Positions 49,472-60,005 are shown, counted from the first letter of the stretch. The stretch: 64,000 nucleotides of DNA from Streptomyces katrae (GCF_002028425.1 NZ_CP020042.1:4030001-4094000), one strand, 5' to 3'. Notes: generated from the letters alone by a model not told the origin. Made by a program: numbers and translations.

Positions 49472-50844
49472 GCCCGCACCTCCACTCGTCGTGCGTCCAG
49501 GGGTATCTCGGCACGCAGCCGGAACCGGCCGCCGCCGGCCGGCCCCGCGTGCAGGGTCCCGCCGACGGCCGCGAGCCGCTCCCGCAGCCCCGCGAGCCCG
49601 GATCCGGGCGGTCCGGCGGGCGCCTCGGGCACCCCGTCGTTCTCCACCAGCAGGGTCAGGGTGCCCGCGCCCTCCCGGTTCGTCAGCCGGATCAGGCAGC
49701 TGCGGGCGTCCCCGTGCCGCAGTACGTTCGTGGTCGCCTCCCGGACCACCCAGCCGAGCGCCGACTGCACTTCGGCCGGCAGTTCCCGCCCGGCCGTCGC
49801 GAACTCGACCCGGCAGTCCATCCCGGCCGCGCTGAGTACCCCGCGGGCGCCCTCCAGTTCCACCGCGAGGTCCGCCTCCCGGTAGCCGCGCACGACGTCG
49901 CGCACCTCCATCTGCGACTCGCGCGCGATCCGCTGCACCTCGATCATCTGGTCCACGGCCTCGGGGCGTTCGCGCCGGGCCAGCTGCACCGCCAGCTCGC
50001 TCTTGAGGGCGATGACCGCCAGGTTGCGGCCCATCACGTCGTGCAGGTCCCGCCCGAACCGCAGCCGCTCCTCCGCGACGGCGAGCCGGGCCTGGAGCTC
50101 CCGGGCGTGGTCGAGCTCGTAGACGGTGCGCAGCAGCCAGCCGGAGAACCCGCAGGTGAAGGCGAGGAAGGCAGAGGCCAGCAGGACGCTGACGAAGTAC
50201 CCGACGACCTCGTTCGACGGCAGGCCCAGCGCGGCGGCGGCCACAGCGGTCCCGGCCGCGGCGGCCGGGGGCACGTACCTCATGTGCCGGACCTTCTGCA
50301 GGGTCATCACGAACGATCCGCAGCCGAAGCAGCTCACCCCGACCACCATGCCGGGCGCCGCGGTCGCGTCGAGCCCGGCGAACCGGCGCAGACAGATGAG
50401 GAGGAGCACGGCGGCGGAGGTGAGCACCATGGTCACCACCGCGAGCCGCACGGGCCGTTCGCGCCGGCCGCTCACCCCGTCCAGGGCCCTGGAGGAAAGG
50501 AACCCGACGAGGACGGAGTGCGCGCAGACCACCAGGAAGGCCGCGGTGGGGACGGCCGGGGAGTGCGGGGAGAGCTTCCCCTGGACCGTGAAGGCCATCG
50601 ACCCGAACGAGAAGATCTCCACGAGCACGAAGAAGTGGAACGACCAGCGCGTGTACACCTCGACCTTGCCCGCACTGCTGCGGTTCTTCCACCACCCGGT
50701 CAGCTTCGACACGACCCGTCCCCCCGGCCCTTCCCTCGTCCAACGGCGCGGTTCCCACCGGAACCACCGCTGGACAGCATGCTCCAAGGCTCCCGGCGGG
50801 CCGGGCGGGGGAGCAGTGCGCGTTGTCATCACCCCCGATGACAT
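49468..50844 (-). CDS. DesK-type sensor histidine kinase
   Basis: A 458-residue HisKA_3 kinase. About five or six hydrophobic segments lie within residues 65-240, the phosphorylated His is in RFGRDLHDVMGRNLAVI, the N-box is VVREATTNVLRHG and the G-box is GSGLAGLRERLAAVGG. The start is uncertain: ATG at 50844 lies within an inverted repeat, and ATG at 50829 has GGGGGTG close by. The membrane-embedded sensor without a large extracellular loop suggests it senses membrane state or a small hydrophobic ligand. It lies between two tRNA-Gly genes. Confidence 0.9.
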   Translation of the reverse strand: MSSGVMTTRTAPPPGPPGALEHAVQRWFRWEPRRWTREGPGGRVVSKLTGWWKNRSSAGKVEVYTRWSFHFFVLVEIFSFGSMAFTVQGKLSPHSPAVPTAAFLVVCAHSVLVGFLSSRALDGVSGRRERPVRLAVVTMVLTSAAVLLLICLRRFAGLDATAAPGMVVGVSCFGCGSFVMTLQKVRHMRYVPPAAAAGTAVAAAALGLPSNEVVGYFVSVLLASAFLAFTCGFSGWLLRTVYELDHARELQARLAVAEERLRFGRDLHDVMGRNLAVIALKSELAVQLARRERPEAVDQMIEVQRIARESQMEVRDVVRGYREADLAVELEGARGVLSAAGMDCRVEFATAGRELPAEVQSALGWVVREATTNVLRHGDARSCLIRLTNREGAGTLTLLVENDGVPEAPAGPPGSGLAGLRERLAAVGGTLHAGPAGGGRFRLRAEIPLDARRVEVRA

Positions 50845-50851
50845 TTGTCAT
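50838..50851. promoter_or_regulatory. Inverted repeat at the kinase start
   Basis: ATGAC-ATTT-GTCAT, covering the possible start codon at 50844 on the leftward strand. Candidate operator for the operon, perhaps bound by the response regulator. Confidence 0.5.
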
Positions 50852-50894
50852 GGGGGGTGAGCCGTGCCACAAAGGCGCAACGGCACGACACAAC

Positions 50895-50929
50895 GACAGA
50901 GGCCCCGATCGAAGATCGGGGCCTCTGTC
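50895..50929. terminator. Terminator after tRNA-Gly copy 2
   Basis: A 16-bp perfect stem GACAGAGGCCCCGATC / GATCGGGGCCTCTGTC with loop GAA; related core to the terminator at 48724. Confidence 0.85.
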
Positions 50930-50934
50930 ATCTG

Positions 50935-51007
<73 letters not shown>

Positions 51008-51088
51008 ATACCCAGCTACGACCCGAGAGCCGTTGGCTGTGTGCCTCACTCTACCTGATCCACGACCGTGGTCGGTAAAGCGATGCAG

Positions 51089-51160
51089 AGCGGGTGACAG
51101 GGATTGCACACTGCGCCTCCCCCCTGGAAGGGGGGTGTTCTGCTACTGAACTACACCCGC
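51089..51160 (-). tRNA. Aberrant tRNA-Gly (anticodon TCC)
   Basis: A 72-nt tRNA-like gene. Acceptor GCGGGTG/CACCCGC, D stem GTTC/GAAC, anticodon arm CCCCC-CT-TCC-AG-GGGGG and discriminator T73 are perfect. The T arm is not: CAGTG-TGCAATC-CCTGT has mismatches at 49-65, 50-64 and 52-62, and T55 is G. The D loop AGTAGCA has A where G18 should be. Glycine identity elements remain, so charging is plausible, but EF-Tu binding and folding look compromised. Either a pseudo-tRNA or a tRNA used outside the ribosome. Confidence 0.75.
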
Positions 51161-51247
51161 ACGACTTCGGTTCCCGGCCTTCCGGCCTGGCCCCTCGGCG
51201 TGATCCACACATTAGCCGATCGGAGGGGGTGCATGGCAAATCCGGGG

Positions 51248-51565
51248 TCAGTGGGCGTCGTTGTAGGCCGCGTAGACCGCCTTCGGGATGCGCCCGCGCG
51301 GAGGCACGTCGTGCCCGTTGGAGCGGGCCCAGGCCCGGACGACCGCCGGGTCCGGGGCGACGGCCGTGTGCTTGAAGGCCTTGCCCGAGCGGGACTGGCG
51401 GCGGCCGGCGGCCACGAAGGGCGCCAGGCTCTTCCGCAGTTTCTTTGCGTTCGCCACATTGAGGTCGATCTCGTAGGACTTACCGTCCAGGGCGAACGTG
51501 ACCGTTTCCGACGCTTCCCCGCCGTCGAGGTCGTCGGAGATCGTGACTACTACGCGCTGCGCCAC
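51248..51565 (-). CDS. lsr2: Lsr2-family nucleoid-associated protein
   Basis: A 105-residue H-NS-like protein. The N-terminal oligomerisation domain (QRVVVTISDDLDGGEASETVTFALDGKSYEIDL) is followed by a C-terminal AT-hook-like DNA-binding domain ending in the PRGRIP (RGR) motif. It silences AT-rich or foreign DNA. AAGGGA precedes the ATG. Streptomycetes usually carry two copies; from its position beside purS this is probably the second one (often called LsrL). The upstream 320 bp is the most A/T-rich spacer here and may itself be a target. Confidence 0.9.
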   Translation of the reverse strand: MAQRVVVTISDDLDGGEASETVTFALDGKSYEIDLNVANAKKLRKSLAPFVAAGRRQSRSGKAFKHTAVAPDPAVVRAWARSNGHDVPPRGRIPKAVYAAYNDAH

Positions 51566-51892
51566 GGATATCGGTCCCTTCGTGCGCCTCGCCGCGCGCG
51601 CTGACGTGCGGTGATGTCGCCTGTGTGGATGTTTCGGTGGAATACGTCAAACCGTCGGAATCCCGGCTGATTCCTTTGTACCGCGAATCCCATTGAATTG
51701 CGAAGCCCAGTTAATTCCCCCCGCGTGTCCCGCCGCAATGCCGGGCGAGTGGTTTTCCGGTGGATTTTGCGAAGCGTTGGTGAAGCCGAAACCGCGGGCC
51801 CCTCGCCCCCGCCCGATATCTACCCGCGTAGAAATTTTGGCCGGGTACGCTGAGGGAACCGCCTTGCACCAACCACCTCATCGGGAGTGCCA
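51566..51892. other. A/T-richer divergent promoter region between lsr2 and purS
   Basis: No gene is supported in these 327 bp. It holds TACCCG (51821-51826) and CGGGTA (51842-51847), an inverted repeat with a 15-base spacer whose right arm merges with TACGCT (51846-51851), a possible -10 for purS. Runs such as GATTCCTTTG and CCAGTTAATTCC stand out against the GC-rich background. Confidence 0.55.
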
Positions 51893-52138
51893 GTGGCACG
51901 CGTCGTAGTCGACGTCATGCTCAAGCCGGAGATCCTCGACCCCCAGGGCCAGGCGGTGCAGCGTGCACTGCCGCGCCTGGGCTTCGAGGGGATCGCCGAC
52001 GTCCGCCAGGGGAAGCGCTTCGAACTGGAAGTGGAGGGAGAGGTCGACCAGGCCGCCCTCGACCGCATCCACAAGATGGCCGAAACGTTCCTCGCCAACA
52101 CCGTCATCGAAGACTTCACCGTGAAGGTCGAGGCCTGA
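51893..52138 (+). CDS. purS: FGAM synthase subunit PurS
   Basis: An 81-residue small subunit of phosphoribosylformylglycinamidine synthase, required to hold PurL and PurQ together. [21 protein letters not shown] and [10 protein letters not shown] are typical. GTG at 51893 is chosen because GGGAG lies six bases upstream; a GTG at 51887 would add two residues. purQ begins 2 bp after its stop, so the three genes form one operon. Confidence 0.95.
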   Translation: MARVVVDVMLKPEILDPQGQAVQRALPRLGFEGIADVRQGKRFELEVEGEVDQAALDRIHKMAETFLANTVIEDFTVKVEA

Positions 52139-52140
52139 CG

Positions 52141-52817
52141 GTGACCACTCGCATCGGTGTCGTCACGTTCCCCGGAACGCTCGACGACCGTGACTCGCTG
52201 CGCGCCGTCCGCCTCGCGGGGGCCGAGCCGGTCTCGCTGTGGCACCGCGACAAGGACCTGCACCAGGTCGACGCGGTCGTCCTCGCGGGCGGCTTCTCCT
52301 ACGGGGACTACCTGCGCGCCGGGGCCATCTCCCGCTTCTCGCCGGTGATGGAGACCATCACCGAGCAGGCCAGGGCCGGCATGCCGGTCCTCGGCATCTG
52401 CAACGGCTTCCAGGTCCTCACCGAGGCCCACCTGCTGCCGGGGGCGATGCTCCGCAACAACCACCTCCACTTCATCTGCCGCGACCAGAAGCTGCGCGTG
52501 GAGAACGCGCAGACCGCCTGGACCGGCGACTACGAGCAGGGCCAGGAGATCTCGGTCCCGCTCAAGAACATGGACGGCCGGTACGTCGCCGACGAGCGCA
52601 CGCTCGACGAACTGGAGGCCGAAGGCCGAGTGGCCTTCCGGTACGTGGACATGAACCCGAACGGCTCGCTGCGCGACATCGCCGGGATCACCAACGCCGA
52701 GGGCAACGTCGTCGGCCTGATGCCGCACCCCGAGCACGCGGTCGAGCCGCTGATCGGGACCGGCCGCACCGACGGCCTCCCGTTCTTCACGTCGGTCCTG
52801 AAGAAGCTGGTCAGCGC

Positions 52818-52821
<4 letters not shown>
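52141..52821 (+). CDS. purQ: FGAM synthase glutaminase subunit PurQ
   Basis: A 226-residue class I glutamine amidotransferase that supplies ammonia to PurL. The nucleophilic Cys is in [12 protein letters not shown], the oxyanion region is [12 protein letters not shown], and the His/Glu pair is in [12 protein letters not shown] start 2 bp after purS; its TGA overlaps the purL ATG (ATGA). Confidence 0.95.
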
Positions 52822-55067
<2,246 letters not shown>

Positions 55068-55093
55068 TCCCGCCCCGGCGCCCGCCGCACCGA

Positions 55094-55122
55094 GCCCCCG
55101 TCCGGCCCGTCCGGACGGGGGC
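55094..55122 (+). terminator. Terminator of purSQL
   Basis: GCCCCCGTCC (55094-55103) and GGACGGGGGC (55113-55122) with a nine-base loop, 26 bp after the purL stop. Confidence 0.75.
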
Positions 55123-55246
55123 CCGGCCGTTCCCGGGACCGGTTGGCGGCGAGCCCGGCTCGACGAGGTGTTCAGGGCCTACGCCGCCGCGACGGCCGCA
55201 CGCCGAGGCTGCACGGGGGCTGAGCCTCCCCCAGTAGGGTCGGGGC

Positions 55247-56038
55247 ATGGCGCCCGGGAAGAAGAAGACGCGTACCTACGACCAAGCGAAGATCCGCGCG
55301 GCCGTCACCGCCCAGTTCGGGCATGTCGCCGCAGCCGTGCGGGACTTGGGGGCGGCGGAGCTCGCGCGGCCCAGCGGGGTCGGGGAGTGGAGCGTCGGGG
55401 ACCTCGCCGGGCACATCGCCTGGATCGCGGACTCGCTGGCCGGGGGGCTGGCCCGGCCGCCGGCCGCCATCGCCGAGCTGAGCGCCGTCGAGTGGCCCTT
55501 CGCCACCGCCTCCCTCGCCGGGAAGATCTCCGAGGCCGCCCGGGAGACCCTGGCCGGCGCCCCGCTCGCCGAGCTGTTCGAGCGGGCGGGCGCGCGGATG
55601 GCCGAGGCCCTGGAGGCGAACCCCGGCAGCCGGGTGATGCACCTGTGGATCGGGGACATGACCCTCGCCGACTTCCTGGTCACCCGGACCGTGGAGCTCG
55701 TGGTGCACACCGACGACCTGAACCGGGCCACCGGCCTGGACATCCCCCTGGAGCGGCAGGCCCTGGCCGCCTGCACCCGGCTGCTCGCCGACGCCCTCGC
55801 CGTGAAGGCGCCCGGCGGGGCGGTGGAGGTGCGGATCCCGCCCTTCGCCGTGGTCCAGTGCGTCGAGGGCCCCCGGCACACCCGCGGCACCCCGCCCAAC
55901 GTGGTCGAGACCGACCCGCTGACCTGGCTCCGGCTCGCCACCGGCCGGACCGGCTGGGCCGAGGCCCTGGAGGAGGCCCGGGTCAGCGCCGGCGGCGAGC
56001 GGGCCGACCTGTCCGGGCTGCTGCCGCTGATGAGCTGA
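55247..56038 (+). CDS. Maleylpyruvate isomerase-like mycothiol-dependent/sterol-carrier family protein
   Basis: A 263-residue DinB-like protein. The N-terminal MDMPI domain has VGEWSVGDLAGHIAWIADSL, with His in the metal-binding GH; a second His lies in RTVELVVHTDDL. The C-terminal part resembles a sterol-carrier domain (VEVRIPPFAVVQCVEGPRHTRGTPPNVVETDPLTWLRLATG). Members use mycothiol as cofactor for isomerisation or detoxification. TAGGGT at 55235-55240 ends six bases before the ATG: leaderless. It is followed 37 bp later by the META lipoprotein gene. Confidence 0.85.
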   Translation: MAPGKKKTRTYDQAKIRAAVTAQFGHVAAAVRDLGAAELARPSGVGEWSVGDLAGHIAWIADSLAGGLARPPAAIAELSAVEWPFATASLAGKISEAARETLAGAPLAELFERAGARMAEALEANPGSRVMHLWIGDMTLADFLVTRTVELVVHTDDLNRATGLDIPLERQALAACTRLLADALAVKAPGGAVEVRIPPFAVVQCVEGPRHTRGTPPNVVETDPLTWLRLATGRTGWAEALEEARVSAGGERADLSGLLPLMS

Positions 56039-56075
56039 GGTGGAACCGGAGGCAGCCCGGGCCCGTCCCAGCGGC

Positions 56076-56579
56076 ATGCGCATCCTCAGGCACCCCGCCG
56101 GGCCCGCCGCCGCAGGGCTGGTCCTCGTCCTGGCGGCGCTGACCGGCTGCACGGCGGCCCCGCAGGGCGGGAGCGGCATCCCCGTGACCGGCCGGATCAC
56201 CGCCACGGCCCCGGAACCGGCCGCCGCCGCCCCGCTGACCGTGACCGACTGGACCGTGACCGCCCTGTCCGGCGCCCCGGTCCCCGCCGGAGCGGCCGAC
56301 CGGGCCCGGTTCACCCTGGCCCCCGACGGCACCGCCGGCGGCAGCCTCGGCTGCAACCGGTTCAGCGCCCCGGCCGCCGTCACGGGCAACACCGTCACCT
56401 TCGGCCCGGTCACCAGTACCCGCATGGCGTGCGAGGGCCCGCCCGGCGAGGTCGAGCGGACGCTCACCGGCCTGTTCGGCGCGGGCCCGCTCGCCTGGAA
56501 GATCCACGGGCGCACCCTCACCCTCACGGCCGCCGACGGCCGGACCCTGACCGCCGAGGCGGCCTCGGCCGCCGAGTGA
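56076..56579 (+). CDS. META-domain lipoprotein
   Basis: A 167-residue lipoprotein. The signal peptide ends in lipobox LTGC (Cys about 25 from ATG 56076), and the mature part holds a META domain: TVTDWTVTALSGAPVP, GGSLGCNRFSAPAAVTGNTV, TSTRMACEG and FGAGPLAWKIHG. META (HslJ-like) domains occur in envelope stress proteins. A GTG at 56040 would extend it; ATG 56076 gives a normal signal peptide but lacks a clear ribosome site. Convergent with the sulfatase, 6 bp apart. Confidence 0.8.
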   Translation: MRILRHPAGPAAAGLVLVLAALTGCTAAPQGGSGIPVTGRITATAPEPAAAAPLTVTDWTVTALSGAPVPAGAADRARFTLAPDGTAGGSLGCNRFSAPAAVTGNTVTFGPVTSTRMACEGPPGEVERTLTGLFGAGPLAWKIHGRTLTLTAADGRTLTAEAASAAE

Positions 56580-56585
56580 GCGGGC

Positions 56586-58010
56586 TCAGGCCGGGTACGG
56601 GAGCAGCCCCGCGTCCGTCTTCTCCCAGGCCGCCCGCAGCTCCGCCAGGCGGCCCGGTTCCGCGGCGGCCCGGTCGGCCTGCTCGCGCACGTCCCCGGCC
56701 AGGTCGAACAGCTGGTCCCGGCCCGACCTGCCGCGGTAGTACTTCCAGTCGCCCCGGCGCAGCGCCCGCTCCCCGCGCACCCGCCAGAACAGGTCGCGCT
56801 CGGCGATCCCCTCGCCGCGCAGCAGGTACCCGGCCAGGCTCACCCCGTCCAGCGGGTACGCCGGGTCCGGGCGGGCCCCGGCGACCTCCAGCAGGGTCGC
56901 CGTCCAGTCGGGGCTGAACACCGGGACCCGGCTGACCTGGCCGCCGTCGATCCGGGCGGGCCAGCGCAGGATGTTCGGCACCCTGATCCCGCCCTCCTGG
57001 AGGGAGGCCTTGTTGCCGGAGAGCGGCCAGTTGTAGGAGAAGCGCTCGCCGCCGTTGTCGCTGGAGAAGACGACCAGGGTGTCCTCCTCCTGGCCCGAGC
57101 GCTTCAGCGCGTCCAGCACCTGGCCCACCGAGCGGTCCAGGTCCTCCACCATCTGCCGGTACTTCTCCACCGAGCCGCCGTCCTGGTGCCACAGCGCCCG
57201 GGCGTCGCCCGCCTTGATCCGCCGGACGATCCCGGCGCTCTCCGCGGTGTCCCCCTCGGCGATCCACGGCCAGTGCGGGGTGGTGAAGTTCAGGTTCAGC
57301 AGCCAGGGCTTGCCGTGGTGGTCGCGCGAGACGTACTCGCTCGCCCGCTCCGTGATGATCCTCGTGTAGTAGCGCAGGTCCTTGTACTCGGCGTCGCCCT
57401 CGTACAGGTCGTACTCGCCGCCCAGGCCCAGCTTGGAGTAGTACTCCAGCGCCCCGCCGAAGTTCCCGAAGAACTCCTCCCAGCCCGACCGGGTGGGGCT
57501 GTAGTCCGGCAGGTAGCCGCAGTGCCACTTGCCGATCAGCGCGGTGGCGTACCCGCCGGCGCGCAGCAGCGAGGCGAGGGTGGGGTGCGTGGGCTCCAGT
57601 CCGGCCGACTTGTCGGCGATCGGCTCCGCCAGACCGCCCTTCGTACGGGCCGGGTACCGGCCGGTGTACAGGCTGAAGCGGGTCGGGGAGCAGGTGGCGG
57701 AGCCGGAGTAGGCGTCCGTGAAGCGGACCCCCTCGCGGGCGAGGCGGTCCAGGTTCGGGGTCTTGATGTGCGGGGACCCGTACGAGGACAGATCGGCCCA
57801 GCCGAGGTCGTCGCCCAGGATGAACAGGATGTTCGGGCGCCGCGAGTGGCGGCCCCGCGCGGCGCGGAACGCGCGCTCCCGAGGGGCCGCACCAGGGGCC
57901 TCGGCGGCGTGCGCCGGACCGGCGCCCAGGCCCGCGGCGGCGGCCGCCGCGGTCGCTCCGACGGCACCTCCGAAGGCACGGCGGGACAGCTTGCTGTTGG
58001 ACGAAGACAC
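56586..58010 (-). CDS. Tat-exported arylsulfatase
   Basis: A 474-residue formylglycine-dependent type I sulfatase. It has a twin-arginine signal (SRRAFGGAVG), metal-site Asp pair DDLGW (residues 67-68) and the modification motif CSPTR (Cys107), which an FGE enzyme must convert to formylglycine before folding. KWHCGYLP and later His/Asp/Asn residues (SSDNGG) complete the site. It should release sulfate from organic sulfate esters outside the cell. GTG at 58010 has TGGAG upstream. A cysteine-containing leader ORF and TTGACA promoter precede it, suggesting sulfur-starvation control. Confidence 0.95.
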   Translation of the reverse strand: MSSSNSKLSRRAFGGAVGATAAAAAAGLGAGPAHAAEAPGAAPRERAFRAARGRHSRRPNILFILGDDLGWADLSSYGSPHIKTPNLDRLAREGVRFTDAYSGSATCSPTRFSLYTGRYPARTKGGLAEPIADKSAGLEPTHPTLASLLRAGGYATALIGKWHCGYLPDYSPTRSGWEEFFGNFGGALEYYSKLGLGGEYDLYEGDAEYKDLRYYTRIITERASEYVSRDHHGKPWLLNLNFTTPHWPWIAEGDTAESAGIVRRIKAGDARALWHQDGGSVEKYRQMVEDLDRSVGQVLDALKRSGQEEDTLVVFSSDNGGERFSYNWPLSGNKASLQEGGIRVPNILRWPARIDGGQVSRVPVFSPDWTATLLEVAGARPDPAYPLDGVSLAGYLLRGEGIAERDLFWRVRGERALRRGDWKYYRGRSGRDQLFDLAGDVREQADRAAAEPGRLAELRAAWEKTDAGLLPYPA

Positions 58011-58126
58011 GAATACTCCAGGACAGGGCTCGGCAGCCTACGCCCCGGGCGCGCACGGGACGGCGCGCGGCACGGCGGAGCGGGGCACGGCGGAGCGAAA
58101 TCAGGAAAAGGGAGGAAGAGTTGTGA
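58011..58126 (-). other. Leader region between Cys peptide and sulfatase
   Basis: 116 bp between the leader ORF stop and the sulfatase start. It contains two copies of GGCACGGCGGAGCG (rightward-strand reading, near 58069-58095) and GC-rich inverted segments. No clear intrinsic terminator was identified by eye. Confidence 0.45.
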
Positions 58127-58222
58127 CTACGCGCAGCGGCGACAGATGGCGCTCGCGACACGGACCAGGTCCACGTGTCGGCGCTCTACGAGGGTGACGG
58201 CACGGTCACCGAGGGGCTGCAT
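58127..58222 (-). CDS. Putative cysteine leader peptide of the sulfatase gene
   Basis: A 31-residue ORF: MQPLGDRAVTLVERRHVDLV, then RVASAICRRCA. The RRHVDLVRVASAICRR core is the pattern of the short leader peptides found before sulfur-metabolism genes in streptomycetes; two Cys codons lie close to the stop. ATG at 58222 is only about 4-11 bases from the -10 box, with no Shine-Dalgarno sequence, so it is nearly leaderless. By analogy with actinobacterial Cys-attenuators, stalling at Cys codons when Cys-tRNA is scarce would favour the downstream gene. That last step is inference. Confidence 0.75.
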   Translation of the reverse strand: MQPLGDRAVTLVERRHVDLVRVASAICRRCA

Positions 58223-58232
58223 GGGGCGAGAG

Positions 58233-58260
58233 CCTGTACGAATGCCCTCGTAGATGTCAA
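58233..58260 (-). promoter_or_regulatory. Promoter of leader peptide and sulfatase
   Basis: On the leftward strand a perfect TTGACA (58255-58260), 16-base spacer, TACAGG (58233-58238). Confidence 0.65.
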
Positions 58261-58333
58261 CAAAAGATCCGAATACCGAGACGGAGGCATCCGGTCACCC
58301 TCTGTGCTGTGACATTTCCCGGCCTTCCCCAAT

Positions 58334-58362
58334 TCGGACCAGTGGTCGATCTCGCCTACACT
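58334..58362 (+). promoter_or_regulatory. Leaderless promoter of purF
   Basis: TCGGAC (58334-58339), 17-base spacer, TACACT (58357-58362), seven bases before the GTG start at 58370. Confidence 0.65.
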
Positions 58363-58369
58363 CGGGAAC

Positions 58370-59887
58370 GTGCCTCGTGGTGATGGACGACTCAACCACG
58401 ACCTGCTCCCCGGCGAGAAGGGCCCCCAGGACGCTTGCGGCGTCTTCGGTGTCTGGGCTCCGGGTGAAGAGGTCGCCAAGCTCACCTACTTCGGACTGTA
58501 TGCACTGCAGCACCGCGGACAAGAGTCCGCGGGAATCGCTGTGAGCAACGGTTCCCAGATCCTCGTCTTCAAGGACATGGGCCTCGTTTCCCAGGTCTTC
58601 GACGAAACCTCCCTCGGTTCGCTCCAGGGTCATATCGCGGTCGGTCACGCCCGCTACTCGACCACCGGAGCGTCCGTCTGGGAGAACGCTCAGCCCACTT
58701 TCAGGGCGACCGCCCACGGCTCGATCGCCCTGGGTCACAACGGCAACCTGGTGAACACCGCCGAGCTCGCCGAGATGGTCGCCGACCTCCCCCGTCAGGA
58801 CGGCCGCGCCACCCAGGTGGCGGCCACCAACGACACCGACCTGGTGACCGCCCTCCTCGCCGGCCAGACCGACGACGACGGCACGCCCCTGACCATCGAG
58901 GAGTCGGCCGCCAAGGTCCTCCCCCAGGTCAAGGGCGCCTTCTCGCTGGTGTTCATGGACGAGGGAACCCTCTACACCGCCCGTGACCCGCAGGGCATCC
59001 GCCCGCTGGTCCTCGGCCGCCTGGAGCGCGGCTGGGTGGTCGCGAGCGAGACCGCCGCACTCGACATCGTGGGCGCCAGCTTCGTCCGCGAGGTCGAGCC
59101 GGGCGAGCTCATCGCGATCGACGAGAACGGCCTGCGCACCTCGCGCTTCGCAGAAGCGAAGCCCAAGGGCTGTGTGTTCGAGTACGTCTACCTGGCGCGC
59201 CCGGACACCGACATCGCCGGCCGCAACGTCTACCTCTCGCGCGTCGAGATGGGCCGGCGCCTCGCCAAGGAAGCCCCGGTCGACGCCGACCTGGTGATAG
59301 CGACGCCGGAATCCGGCACGCCCGCCGCCGTCGGCTACGCCGAGGCCAGCGGGATCCCGTACGGCTCCGGCCTGGTCAAGAACGCCTACGTCGGCCGGAC
59401 CTTCATCCAGCCCTCGCAGACGATCCGCCAGCTCGGCATCCGCCTCAAGCTCAACCCGCTCAAGGAAGTCATCCGGGGCAAGCGCCTCGTCGTCGTCGAC
59501 GACTCGATCGTCCGCGGCAACACCCAGCGCGCCCTCGTGAAGATGCTCCGCGAGGCCGGCGCGGCCGAGGTCCACATCCGGATCTCCTCGCCGCCGGTGA
59601 AGTGGCCGTGCTTCTTCGGCATCGACTTCGCCACCCGGGCCGAGCTGATCGCCAACGGCATGACGGTCGACGAGATCGCCACGTCGCTGGGCGCCGACTC
59701 GCTCTCGTACATCTCGCTCGACGCGATGATCGAGGCGACCACCATCCAGAAGCCCAACCTCTGCCGCGCCTGCTTCGACGGCGAGTACCCCATGGAGCTG
59801 CCCGACCCGCAGCTCCTGGGCAAGCAGCTCCTGGAGAACGAGCTCGCGGGCGGCACCGACGCCGCCGACGCGCTCCGCCGCCCGTAG
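58370..59887 (+). CDS. purF: Amidophosphoribosyltransferase
   Basis: A 505-residue enzyme for the first step of purine synthesis (PRPP + Gln to PRA). The N-terminal 22 residues are a propeptide, and cleavage exposes Cys23 (DACGVFG) as the glutaminase nucleophile. HARYSTTGAS and HNGNLVN follow. The PRPP loop is VVVDDSIVRGNTQ. Cys in KGCVFEY, KWPCFFGID and CRACFDG can hold the [4Fe-4S] cluster of the Bacillus-type enzyme. The mRNA appears leaderless. purM follows 118 bp later. Confidence 0.95.
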   Translation: MPRGDGRLNHDLLPGEKGPQDACGVFGVWAPGEEVAKLTYFGLYALQHRGQESAGIAVSNGSQILVFKDMGLVSQVFDETSLGSLQGHIAVGHARYSTTGASVWENAQPTFRATAHGSIALGHNGNLVNTAELAEMVADLPRQDGRATQVAATNDTDLVTALLAGQTDDDGTPLTIEESAAKVLPQVKGAFSLVFMDEGTLYTARDPQGIRPLVLGRLERGWVVASETAALDIVGASFVREVEPGELIAIDENGLRTSRFAEAKPKGCVFEYVYLARPDTDIAGRNVYLSRVEMGRRLAKEAPVDADLVIATPESGTPAAVGYAEASGIPYGSGLVKNAYVGRTFIQPSQTIRQLGIRLKLNPLKEVIRGKRLVVVDDSIVRGNTQRALVKMLREAGAAEVHIRISSPPVKWPCFFGIDFATRAELIANGMTVDEIATSLGADSLSYISLDAMIEATTIQKPNLCRACFDGEYPMELPDPQLLGKQLLENELAGGTDAADALRRP

Positions 59888-60005
59888 GCCCGTGGGCCGG
59901 CCCTTCCCGGGCCGGCCCGGCTCCACCTGCGCCGAGCCCTGTCTTTGAGGCTTCTCCCGGGGCCCGGCACCACACGCAGCAACGACACGAAAGCTCTCGC
60001 CTGTC

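Noticed and set aside
58123..58197. Rightward 24-codon ORF with GGGAGGAAGAG before GTG
   Set aside because: It is the exact opposite strand of the cysteine leader peptide, whose motif and downstream sulfatase give a better explanation.
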